A DNA stretch of 11,520 bases. It comes from JASJBU01 sp965372385 (GTDB taxonomy: Bacteria > Pseudomonadota > Gammaproteobacteria > Chromatiales > Chromatiaceae). The position numbers and the translations under genes are program-made. The stretch lies in assembly GCA_965372385.1 (NCBI GenBank), contig CBDVCD010000088.1, positions 1-11,520 of the forward strand, in the 5' to 3' direction. Shown here one piece after another: positions 1 to 6,568 of the stretch (position 1 is its first letter; every line of letters begins with the position of its first letter). Below the pieces are notes generated by a model that was not told where the DNA came from, did no database searches, and was given only the letters and a program-made list of their open reading frames with translations.

Positions 1-3
1 CGC

Positions 4-816
4 TCACCCAAATTTTCCTTCTATGTAATCCTGGGTCTGCTGATCCTTCACATTCCCGGTGAATAGATCTTCGGTTTCGCCGATCTCTACGCATCGGCCT
101 TCCAGGAAAAAGGCGGTGCGGTCGGCCAGACGTCGGGCCTGCTGGACCAGATTGGTTACCAGGATGATGGTCATTTCCGACTTCAGCTCTTTCAGCACGT
201 CCTCGATGCGCATGGTGGTGACAGGGTCCACGGCGATGGAGAACTCGTCCAGCATCAGCAGCTCAGGATCCTGGGAGAGGGCGCGGGAGATGGTCAGCCG
301 CTGCTGCTGACCACCGGAAAGGAGGCTGCCCAGGGAATCCAGACGGTCCTTGACCTCGTCCCAGAGAGCGGCGCGAGTCAGGCAGCGCTCGACGATGATA
401 TCCAGCTCCGCCTTGTTATTGATGCCGCGCAGGCGGGGCGAGAGGGCCACGTTCTCGTAGATGGTCAGGGGCAGTCCCACGGGTAGCGGAAAGACCACAC
501 CGATGCGGCTGCGCAGGGCATAGACGTTTTTCAGCTTGCGGGTATCCAGACCGTTGAACAGAACTTCGCCTTCTACCTGCATGTTTGAATTAAAGGTGTT
601 CATGCGGTTCAGAACCTTCAGAAACGAGGTTTTGCCCGCATTGGCAGGGCCGATGATACCGAAGATCTCGTGTTCCCGTATGTCCAGCGTGACATCGCTC
701 AGGGCCGGTACACCGCCGTAGCTGATGGTCAGGTCCCGTACTTCCAGCTTGATGGGGGCTTTGGTCGACTCTTCCACTGCTGCAGTTTCGCTTGGGTTGA
801 GGCTTGTACTTACCAT
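4..816 (-). CDS. pstB: Phosphate ABC transporter ATP-binding protein PstB, variant lacking Q-loop Gln and H-loop His
   Basis: This is the cytoplasmic ATPase subunit that powers PstC/PstA import of phosphate. It has 270 residues; E. coli PstB has 257. Visible motifs are Walker A at 56-63 (GPANAGKT), the ABC signature LSGGQQQR at 166-173, and Walker B LLMLDE at 186-191 with catalytic Glu191. The C-terminal end is PstB-like (DYIEGKFG). Three positions depart from PstB as I know it. The Q-loop VFQ is VFP (Pro110). The residue after Walker B Glu is Phe192 where DEP is usual, and the D-loop is IAVD in place of SALD. The switch His of VTH is Asn222 (codon at 151-153). The reading frame is intact, so this is not decay by frameshift. 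The ATG overlaps the pstA stop region by 7 nt, which suggests translational coupling, and GAGAGG lies 9 nt upstream. It is the last gene of the pst operon visible here. Family assignment is secure; normal ATPase activity is not. Confidence 0.93.
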   Translation of the reverse strand: MVSTSLNPSETAAVEESTKAPIKLEVRDLTISYGGVPALSDVTLDIREHEIFGIIGPANAGKTSFLKVLNRMNTFNSNMQVEGEVLFNGLDTRKLKNVYALRSRIGVVFPLPVGLPLTIYENVALSPRLRGINNKAELDIIVERCLTRAALWDEVKDRLDSLGSLLSGGQQQRLTISRALSQDPELLMLDEFSIAVDPVTTMRIEDVLKELKSEMTIILVTNLVQQARRLADRTAFFLEGRCVEIGETEDLFTGNVKDQQTQDYIEGKFG

Positions 817-1679
817 TTCTTTTTGCCTCTCAGATGCATGCGGAAGGCGATGGAAATACTGTTCATGATTAGCACCATGGCGATGAGCACCAGGGCCACA
901 CCGTAGGGTAGTTCATCGGGGACGCCGGGGACCTGGGTGGCGACCACGAACAGGTGCAGGGACATGGCCATGGTCTGATCGAAGACGCTCTGGGGCAGGA
1001 ACGGCATGAAGAACACGGCGCCGGTGAACATGATCGGTGCAGTCTCCCCCGCGGTGCGTGAGACCTCAAGGATGATGCCGGTGAGGACGCCGCTTATCGC
1101 GTTGGGTAGCACCACCCGGCGGATGGTCTGCCAACGGGTGGCGCCCATGTTCCAGCAGGCCTCGCGGAAGGCGTGGGGGACCGCCCGCAGGGACTCCCGG
1201 GTGGAGACGATCACCACCGGCAGGGTCATGACAGCCAGGGTCAGACTGGCGGCCAGGATGCTGGTGCCGAACTCGAAGAAGATTACGAAGGCCCCCACCC
1301 CGAACAGGGCGTGCACGATGGAGGGCACACCCGCCAGGTTGATAATAGCCAGCTGGATGATGCGGGTGAACCAGTTGTCCCCGGCATATTCATTCAGGTA
1401 GATAGCCGCCGCCACCCCCAAGGGTACGGAGGCAATAAGCGCGACGGCGACGATCCAGATGGTGCCCAGCAGGGCCGGAAAGATACCACCCTCGGTCATG
1501 CCATTGGTGGGGTCCGTGAACAGGAAGTCGATGGAGATGATGCCTCCACCCTTGTAGATGAGGGTACCCAGGATCACGACCACCGGTATGATCAGGATGA
1601 TGGTCATCAGCATGAACAGGATGCGGAACAGACCCTGGACCTTTTTATTTCTTGCGTTCAGCGTGGATTCTGCGAACAT
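810..1679 (-). CDS. pstA: Phosphate ABC transporter permease PstA
   Basis: This is one of the two inner-membrane subunits that form the phosphate channel of the PstSCAB importer. It has 289 residues, close to the family length. A hydrophobic first helix lies at about 18-42, followed by a periplasmic segment and then the permease core from about 66 onward. The EAA loop that docks on the ATPase is at about 173-192 (EACWNMGATRW...VVLP). The PstA-typical stretch SRTAGETAP is at 207-215, matching the RAIGETA region of E. coli PstA. The C-terminus is basic (RGKKKW) and cytoplasmic. The start is ATG, preceded by AAAGGG 7 nt upstream, which lies inside the last codons of pstC. The pstC stop is only 4 nt before this start, and the stop overlaps pstB, so pstC-pstA-pstB are clearly co-translated. 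Confidence 0.95.
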   Translation of the reverse strand: MFAESTLNARNKKVQGLFRILFMLMTIILIIPVVVILGTLIYKGGGIISIDFLFTDPTNGMTEGGIFPALLGTIWIVAVALIASVPLGVAAAIYLNEYAGDNWFTRIIQLAIINLAGVPSIVHALFGVGAFVIFFEFGTSILAASLTLAVMTLPVVIVSTRESLRAVPHAFREACWNMGATRWQTIRRVVLPNAISGVLTGIILEVSRTAGETAPIMFTGAVFFMPFLPQSVFDQTMAMSLHLFVVATQVPGVPDELPYGVALVLIAMVLIMNSISIAFRMHLRGKKKW

Positions 1680-1683
1680 CGAT

Positions 1684-2616
1684 TTACCCTTTGCGCACGC
1701 CGCGCACGATGAGGTCCGCGGTCAGGTTGATCAGAAAGGTGATGACAAACAGGAAGATACCGATGGTGAACAGCACCTTGTAATGGGGTGATCCCACGGC
1801 GGTTTCTCCCAGTTCGGCGGCGATGGTGGCGGTCAGGGCGCGCACCGAGTCGAACAGGCTGCCCGGGATGTTCACCGCGTGGCCGGTGGCCATCAGCACT
1901 GCCATGGTTTCGCCGAAACCCCGGCCTACGCCGAGCAGTATGGCGCCCAACAGGCCGTTCTTGGCCGCCGGCAGGACGGTCTTGAAGATCACCTGCCAGC
2001 GGGTGGCGCCTAAAGCCTCCGCGGCCTCCCGGTAGCGGTCGGGCACCGCCTTGAGCGCATCCTCCGCGATGGAGGTCATGATGGGCGCCGCCATCAGTCC
2101 CAGGATGATTCCGGCATTGAGCACGTTGAGCCCCACCGGGACATCGAACAGAGCGATGATCAAAGGATTCATAATGGAGAGCCCGATGAAACCCCAGACC
2201 ACGGAGGGGATGGCCGCCAACAGCTCGACCAGGATCTTGAGATACTCCCGGGTCTTGCCGGTGGAGAATTCGCCGACAAAAATAGCTGCGCCGAGTGAAA
2301 AGGGTATCGCCACAATCATCGCCAGCCCGGTGACGCTGGCGGTGCCGGCCACCAATGCCAGGATACCGTACTCCGGGGCATCCTCATCGGCCGGGTCCCA
2401 GAAGGGTGACAGAAAGAACTCCCGGAAGCTAAAATCCTCCAGCAGAAAACCGAAGCCTTCCACGGTGATGAAGGTAAAGATTCCGATGACGAAGATGATG
2501 GCGGAGATGCCCGCGATAAAGACGACTACCTGAACCAGTTTGTCTAGATACCAATCGAGGTTGCGGCGGTCGAATTCCGCCGCCGATGTTTGTCGTGCCG
2601 GGTTGACTGCGGACAT
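1684..2616 (-). CDS. pstC: Phosphate ABC transporter permease PstC
   Basis: This is the second inner-membrane subunit of the phosphate importer, pairing with PstA. The frame stays open to a GTG at 2634, but I choose the ATG at 2616 (310 residues). AAGGAG stands 9 nt before this ATG, whereas the GTG would place that sequence inside the gene. Features: a soluble N-terminal stretch of about 25 residues, TM1 at about 27-52, a periplasmic loop to about 85, then the permease core. The EAA loop is at about 198-216 (EAAEALGATRW...TVLP). GRGFGETMAV at 231-240 corresponds to the GRA.GETMAV signature of PstC. The start lies 1 nt after the TGA of the phoU fusion, so the two are probably translationally coupled. 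Membership of the PstC family is clear from motifs, length and position. Confidence 0.94.
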   Translation of the reverse strand: MSAVNPARQTSAAEFDRRNLDWYLDKLVQVVVFIAGISAIIFVIGIFTFITVEGFGFLLEDFSFREFFLSPFWDPADEDAPEYGILALVAGTASVTGLAMIVAIPFSLGAAIFVGEFSTGKTREYLKILVELLAAIPSVVWGFIGLSIMNPLIIALFDVPVGLNVLNAGIILGLMAAPIMTSIAEDALKAVPDRYREAAEALGATRWQVIFKTVLPAAKNGLLGAILLGVGRGFGETMAVLMATGHAVNIPGSLFDSVRALTATIAAELGETAVGSPHYKVLFTIGIFLFVITFLINLTADLIVRGVRKG

Positions 2617-2617
2617 C

Positions 2618-3694
2618 TCAGGAGGCTCCTTCACCGCGGAGGGTTTCCATCAGGTCCTTGACCTGCAGCGAGATCGCACGATACAGGTTTTCGAAACCCT
2701 GTTCGTCTCCGGCCTCCGGCACCGGACCCAGATCCCATTCAAGGGCGGTGCTGTGGAAGGGGATCTCGGGGAGATAGGAAGAGACCTCCCCTTCCAGGCT
2801 GACGATGACAAACTGATCCGAGATGGTGCGCGCAGTCAGGTCGTCGAGTGAGGAGGGCTGTATGTTGCTCAGGCCCTGTCCCCGTTTTTCCAGGAAAGAG
2901 ACCAGGTCTGCATTCAGGTTGGAGGCGGGCTGTCGGCCCGCGCTCAGATATTCACCGCTGTCGGGATAGTTCCTGCGGGCGATGGCTTCGGCCATCTGAC
3001 TCTTGCAGCAGTTCTCCTCATCGATGAACAGCACCTTGTAAACCTTGGGCGCCTTCTGTTCCCCGGTGACTGCGAAAATCGCATCCTCGCACAGGTTCTT
3101 GGCCTGATCCGCAACCCTTTTCAGCTGGGTAAAGACCACGAAAACAGCCAATACCTCTTTGGCTCTGCCGAGGTCTTGATTGGCCATTATTTCGGTATAG
3201 ATGCTGTCCAGGTTATTTTCCATCTGGTCGGCCAGCAGTTTGGTGCTCCTGCCCATCTCCGCATTGAGGTCGTTGAAGGCGTGGATGGACTGTTTCAGCA
3301 TGAGCAGGGTCTCGCTGGCCATCCGGTCCAGTTCCCGCATCATGTTACCTTCCGGTGGCTTGGACAACTGAACGGCCTCTCGCGCGATGGTCACTGCGTA
3401 GTCGCCGATGCGCTCCAGTTCCATGTTGACCCGGATGACCGAGGAGAGCAGGCGCAGATGCCCCCCGCTGGGGAGATGGATGGCAATGAACTTATGACAG
3501 ATACTGTCGATTTCGCGCATGCTCCTGTTGATCGCGAGATCATTCAGGATAGTCGCGTAGGCCAGTTTCTTATTACCGGTCTGCAGGGCGTGTATGGCGT
3601 TGGTTACTGACGCCTCGACCTGTTCCGCCTGTTTCTCCACGCGGTTGCGAATCTTATTAAGGTCATTTTCCAAACGTTCTTCGAGATGGGTCAT
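2618..3694 (-). CDS. phoU: PhoU-type phosphate regulator fused to a catalytically dead LMW-phosphatase/ArsC-like domain
   Basis: The protein has 358 residues; a typical PhoU has about 220-240. Residues 1 to about 213 are a PhoU domain, all helical, with two three-helix repeats. The first carries the metal-site motif ERIGDYA at 94-100. The second reads LKRVADQAKN at 191-200, where Lys192 replaces the usual Glu. Residues about 218-352 match the low-molecular-weight protein tyrosine phosphatase / thioredoxin-linked arsenate reductase fold. The P-loop region is VLFIDEENCCKSQMAEAIAR (221-240), where ArsC-type proteins have VLFVC.GN.CRSQMAE. The nucleophilic Cys is thus Asp225 and the P-loop Arg is Lys231, while Asn228, Cys230 and Ser232 remain. 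EWDLGPVPEAG (319-329) fits the W-x-D-P-x region. Enzyme activity is unlikely; a binding or sensing role is inference. In the usual model PhoU signals phosphate sufficiency from PstB to the PhoR kinase. The ATG has GGAG 9 nt upstream. It is the second gene of the operon, an unusual place for phoU. Confidence 0.88.
   Translation of the reverse strand: MTHLEERLENDLNKIRNRVEKQAEQVEASVTNAIHALQTGNKKLAYATILNDLAINRSMREIDSICHKFIAIHLPSGGHLRLLSSVIRVNMELERIGDYAVTIAREAVQLSKPPEGNMMRELDRMASETLLMLKQSIHAFNDLNAEMGRSTKLLADQMENNLDSIYTEIMANQDLGRAKEVLAVFVVFTQLKRVADQAKNLCEDAIFAVTGEQKAPKVYKVLFIDEENCCKSQMAEAIARRNYPDSGEYLSAGRQPASNLNADLVSFLEKRGQGLSNIQPSSLDDLTARTISDQFVIVSLEGEVSSYLPEIPFHSTALEWDLGPVPEAGDEQGFENLYRAISLQVKDLMETLRGEGAS
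2626..2631 (-). promoter_or_regulatory. Shine-Dalgarno that fixes the pstC start
   Basis: AAGGAG on the minus strand lies 9 nt upstream of the ATG at 2614-2616. It is embedded in the last codons of the phoU fusion gene. It supports the 310-residue PstC over the six-residue-longer GTG start. Confidence 0.6.
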
Positions 3695-3745
3695 TAGCCG
3701 ATACTCCGCTCAGGAGGATAAAAAGAGTGACTACGCTCTGTTGTT

Positions 3746-3782
3746 TGCTGTGTGACAGCACAGTGGGGCACAAGGCCCCACT
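3746..3782 (-). other. Two tandem hairpins between pstS and the phoU fusion (REP-like; likely mRNA stabiliser/attenuator)
   Basis: Two perfect inverted repeats lie side by side. One has an 8-bp GC-rich stem, 3762-3769 with 3775-3782 (AGTGGGGC/GCCCCACT), around a 5-nt loop. The other has a 6-bp stem, 3746-3751 with 3755-3760 (TGCTGT/ACAGCA), around a 3-nt loop. In the direction of the pst transcript the strong stem starts 16 nt after the pstS stop. No U-run follows it on that strand, so it is not a classical intrinsic terminator for the operon. Hairpins at this place are known in transport operons to protect the 3' end of the binding-protein message and lower distal expression; that role is inferred here. 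The minus-strand flank TAGGAG before the stem resembles the conserved edge of REP elements. Confidence 0.6.
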
Positions 3783-3797
3783 CCTATTTTTGCGGGT

Positions 3798-4676
3798 TTA
3801 TCCGCAGCTCACGTCACGGACCGGCGCATAACCCTTCTTCAGGAGAATGCATTGGCCTACATCGCTCTTGATCCAGTCGAGGTAGTTCTTGATCTCACCC
3901 GTCGGCTCGCCGTTGGTGTACATGAACAGGGGACGCGCAATCGGGTAGCTGCGGTCGCTGGCAGTCTCGACGGTGGGGTTGATGCAGGTATCGCCGGCCT
4001 GCTTGGCGATGCAGACCATCTTCAGGTGGTCAGTGGCGTAGGCCAGGCCGCTGTAACCGATGGCGCAGGGGGTCTTTTCGACCAGGTCCACCACATCCTT
4101 GGAACCGTGCATGTCCAGGGTGCCTTGGCGGAACTTGCCCTTCTTACCCAGCACGGCCTTCTTGAAATAGACATAGGTGCCGGAGTTGTTCTGGCGGCTG
4201 ACCACCACGATCTTGTCGCTCTTGCAGCCGGGAACTTTCAGACCGATATCAGACCATTTGGTGGCCTTGCCGCCACGGACGTAAATGTCCTTCAACTGTT
4301 CGAAGGAGAGGGACTTGGCAGGATTGTCTTTATGGATATAGACGGCCAGTGCGTCGTAGCCAACCACGTGCTCCACTGGATTCTGGCCCTTTTTCTTGGC
4401 CGCATCCACTTCCTTGGATTTCATCTTGCGGCTGGCGTTGGCGATATCCACCGTGCCGTTGATCATGGCCGCGATGCCCGTGCCCGATCCGCCACCGGAC
4501 ACCGCCACGGCCACGTCAGGTTTGACGTCACGATAGGTTTCAGCCCAGGCCTGGGCGACATTGACCAGGGTATCCGAACCTTTGTTCTGGATTAGGGTAC
4601 GATCCGCCATGGCCGGCAGTGTGGTCAACAGGCTGGTTGCAGCGAACAGGGTTATGAATAGATAGGTTTTTTTCAT
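3798..4676 (-). CDS. pstS: Periplasmic phosphate-binding protein PstS
   Basis: This is the high-affinity periplasmic receptor that captures phosphate and delivers it to PstC/PstA. It has 292 residues. A Sec signal peptide is evident: MKK, a hydrophobic core at 4-21 and AMA before Asp25, so cleavage after Ala24 is likely. There is no lipobox Cys. Ligand-site signatures of the family are GSDT at 33-36, SGGGSGTG at 60-67, the ASR at 81-83, and SRQNNSGTY at 160-168, in place of the R.D.SGT form of E. coli PstS. The mature chain holds six cysteines (151, 204, 222, 231, 276, 291), many for this family, suggesting up to three disulfides. GAGGA lies 6 nt before the ATG, and a Pho box lies about 140 nt upstream. 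It is the first gene of the operon, and the hairpins just behind it probably allow it to be expressed above the permease genes. Confidence 0.94.
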   Translation of the reverse strand: MKKTYLFITLFAATSLLTTLPAMADRTLIQNKGSDTLVNVAQAWAETYRDVKPDVAVAVSGGGSGTGIAAMINGTVDIANASRKMKSKEVDAAKKKGQNPVEHVVGYDALAVYIHKDNPAKSLSFEQLKDIYVRGGKATKWSDIGLKVPGCKSDKIVVVSRQNNSGTYVYFKKAVLGKKGKFRQGTLDMHGSKDVVDLVEKTPCAIGYSGLAYATDHLKMVCIAKQAGDTCINPTVETASDRSYPIARPLFMYTNGEPTGEIKNYLDWIKSDVGQCILLKKGYAPVRDVSCG

Positions 4677-4814
4677 CTCGAGTCCTCAATTGGATCGTCT
4701 TGTATTGTTGTAGAGTGCGAGAGATGTTTAGTTCTAAGGCGTTTATACACCGAGGAACTATCGATCCCCTTTCAAAATGGCCAGAGTTGTTATAATAATT
4801 GCATAGGGTACTAT

Positions 4815-4843
4815 ATGACAGAAATATTACAAAATTATGACAG
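4815..4843 (-). promoter_or_regulatory. Pho box with three 11-bp-spaced half-sites upstream of pstS
   Basis: On the minus strand there are three heptamers with 4-nt AT spacers: CTGTCAT (4837-4843), TTGTAAT (4826-4832) and CTGTCAT (4815-4821). The two outer copies match the PhoB half-site exactly and the middle one differs at two positions. The 11-bp period and AT-only spacers fit the known Pho box, in which PhoB dimers bind head to tail. Possible -10 hexamers downstream are TATGCA at 4800-4805 (9 nt after the box, weak match) or TATTAT at 4792-4797 (18 nt after the last CTGTCA, better match). PhoB control of the pst operon is therefore strongly suggested. Confidence 0.85.
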
Positions 4844-5007
4844 CGGCCTATTTTAATATTTTTATGATTTTAAGCCCTTTCTTGCGTAGAGCATGATGGT
4901 CGTACTGGCAGTAGTAAAACTGAGTTGAGAATTTTTACTGTTCAACTTCCGTCCGGCGGCTTCGATTGATCAGTTCTTGCCAACCGGTCGTAGCTGAAAA
5001 ACCGATG

Positions 5008-5036
5008 TTGACTTCGCTGGTTTTAAAGTGAATAAA
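5008..5036 (+). promoter_or_regulatory. Candidate sigma70 promoter for the CorC gene cluster
   Basis: TTGACT at 5008-5013 (5 of 6 to the -35 consensus) is followed after exactly 17 nt by AATAAA at 5031-5036 (4 of 6 to the -10). It lies about 90 nt before the first CorC ATG. An inverted repeat AAAACC/GGTTTT (4998-5003 and 5019-5024) brackets the -35 and could be an operator, but it may be chance. Confidence 0.45.
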
Positions 5037-5128
5037 AACTAAAAAATGCTCATCAGAATAACCATTAAGTGCTATCCTCCTGCTTTTACTAAATCCAATA
5101 AATCAGGGTCAGCGATCGGACGGAATTG

Positions 5129-6568
5129 ATGAATCAGCTCATTGAATTCTATGAATCACTGGCGATCACATCTACTGATGTGGAACTGGCAATACGTGTC
5201 CTGTTCCAACTGCTATTTCTCAGTCTGTCAGCTATCTTTTCGGGTTCCGAAACCGCGCTTTTCTCCCTGAGTCGTATCGACCTGCAGAAACTCAGGCAAA
5301 CCCGGGATAAACACTCGGAAAATATCCATGCCATGCTGGATGAACCAAGGCGCCTGATCATATCCATCCTGTGTGGCAACGAATTGGTCAATATCGCCTC
5401 GGCAGTCAATATGACGGGCATCCTGCTGCTTGTTTTCGGCGATGCGGATATTGGTTGGATCAACATCGTGATTATGGTGCCTTTGCTGCTTTTGATCGGT
5501 GAGATCACACCCAAGACGATTGCGGTCAGTTTCCCGTTGAAATTCTCGACCCGTCTGACCGCCCGTTTCCTGCCGCGCTGGATACTCTTCATTACACCAC
5601 TCCGAGAGGCTGTCCGCCTGGTGGCCGACCGTATCACTACTTTTATCGTGGGTGATGAGGTCGACCGGGAAAATATTCTGCAAAGGGACGAATGGAGGAC
5701 ATTGCTGGAAGAGGGTGAGGAGACGGGTATCATCGATGCGACCGAGCGGGTGTTGATCGATAATGTACTGGAGGCCGCGGAGACCGACATTTCCCGCATT
5801 ATGACGCCGGGTCCACGGATTCGTTTTCTCGATGCCGCTCTGCCGGTCGAGGAATTGATTGAAAACTTCCGTAACTATCAACATCCCAGGATTCCCGTCT
5901 ATCAGGGGCATTGGGATAATGTTATCGGCTTTCTCCATTCCGAGGATATATTGAAGCTGGTGCGCGGAGGGGGTGACCTCTCCCAGGTGACATTGGATGT
6001 GATCCTCAAATCGGCTCATTTCGTCCCCCCGACCAAGAAAGTAGACGAAATGTTCGACTATTTCCAGGCACACAACACCCGGGTGGCCATCATCCTGGGT
6101 GAATATGGGGAGGTGCTGGGTATCGTCACCATGAAGGATGTCTTGAAGTTCATCTTCGGTGAGATATCGGGAAGGATGGAGGGGCAGGAGCACTACAAGG
6201 AAGAGGATGAGAACAGCTATGTCGTTCCCGGCGATATGCGACTGGGGGATTTCTATAATCTGACCAACTTTGATATTGACGATCCGGTTATGACGACGAT
6301 TGGCGGGGTTGCCTTCCGGCTGTTCGATGGTCTCCCGCAGGTTGGGGATAAGGTCTCCTATGAGGGATATGAGTTTATTGCACGGGAGGTGAAAGGACTG
6401 AGAATCAGTCAGGTTCAGGTGCAAAAACAGTCTATGGAAAAAGCGGTGGCAAGATCAGCTGAAGAGGCTGAATCTGAGAGCCCCAATCCTGAATTGCCGG
6501 AAACCGAATCACCTGGGGTCGAAAATAGTACGCATGTGCCGGAACGCATCGAAAAGGAGGATAACTGA
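5129..6568 (+). CDS. CNNM/CorC-family membrane protein 1 (DUF21-CBS-CBS-CorC_HlyC), with acidic C-terminal tail
   Basis: This is an inner-membrane protein of the family linked to Mg2+/Co2+ transport and efflux (CorC, YfjD/PaeA, CNNM); the substrate here is unknown. I use the ATG at 5129 (479 residues) instead of the in-frame TTG one codon earlier. The DUF21 membrane domain covers about 20-190, with FSGSETALFSLSR at 37-49, NELVNIA at 84-90 and GEITPK at 124-129, and four hydrophobic segments near 22-38, 77-104, 108-126 and 148-165. Two CBS repeats, which in this family bind ATP, follow at about 219-280 (IMTPGPR, RIPVYQG) and 285-345 (GEYGEVLGIVTMKDVL). A CorC_HlyC domain lies at about 360-432. 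The last 40 residues are rich in Glu, Pro and Ser and lie outside the family core. It is the first gene of the plus-strand cluster; its stop overlaps the next start. Older annotations may say hemolysin, which is not supported. Confidence 0.9.
   Translation: MNQLIEFYESLAITSTDVELAIRVLFQLLFLSLSAIFSGSETALFSLSRIDLQKLRQTRDKHSENIHAMLDEPRRLIISILCGNELVNIASAVNMTGILLLVFGDADIGWINIVIMVPLLLLIGEITPKTIAVSFPLKFSTRLTARFLPRWILFITPLREAVRLVADRITTFIVGDEVDRENILQRDEWRTLLEEGEETGIIDATERVLIDNVLEAAETDISRIMTPGPRIRFLDAALPVEELIENFRNYQHPRIPVYQGHWDNVIGFLHSEDILKLVRGGGDLSQVTLDVILKSAHFVPPTKKVDEMFDYFQAHNTRVAIILGEYGEVLGIVTMKDVLKFIFGEISGRMEGQEHYKEEDENSYVVPGDMRLGDFYNLTNFDIDDPVMTTIGGVAFRLFDGLPQVGDKVSYEGYEFIAREVKGLRISQVQVQKQSMEKAVARSAEEAESESPNPELPETESPGVENSTHVPERIEKEDN

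Larger units (their letters stand above)
4677..5128. other. Divergent intergenic control region between pstS and the first CorC gene
   Basis: These 452 nt carry no convincing gene. The region is clearly more AT-rich than the coding DNA around it. It contains the three-half-site Pho box (4815-4843) facing pstS and a sigma70-like promoter (5008-5036) facing right. The pstS leader is about 110 nt or more if transcription starts near the AT-rich stretch at 4789-4800. That leader contains a weak 6-bp inverted repeat, TAGTTC 4729-4734 with GAACTA 4755-4760, separated by 20 nt. I see no recognisable riboswitch or small RNA, and nothing clear between about 4850 and 5000. Confidence 0.7.

Noticed and set aside
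2617..2634. GTG start at 2634 for pstC
   Set aside because: It would place the AAGGAG Shine-Dalgarno inside the gene. The ATG at 2616 has the proper spacing.
2618..3694. Active arsenate reductase or tyrosine phosphatase
   Set aside because: The C-terminal fold is right, but the essential Cys is Asp225 and the P-loop Arg is Lys231. An enzymatic call would be wrong.
3762..3797. Intrinsic terminator of the pst operon after pstS
   Set aside because: On the transcribed minus strand no U-run follows the stem, and phoU, pstC, pstA and pstB follow in the same direction. Partial attenuation or mRNA protection fits better.
3852..4595. 247-codon open frame on the plus strand opposite pstS
   Set aside because: It lies wholly inside an unambiguous pstS and reads as low-complexity, Val/Asp/Gly-rich antisense sequence with no family features.
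5228..6424. Long open frame of 398 codons on the minus strand opposite the first CorC gene
   Set aside because: The plus-strand protein has a full, motif-rich family architecture over the same span. The antisense product shows no recognisable domain and no good Shine-Dalgarno, so it is a by-product of codon bias.
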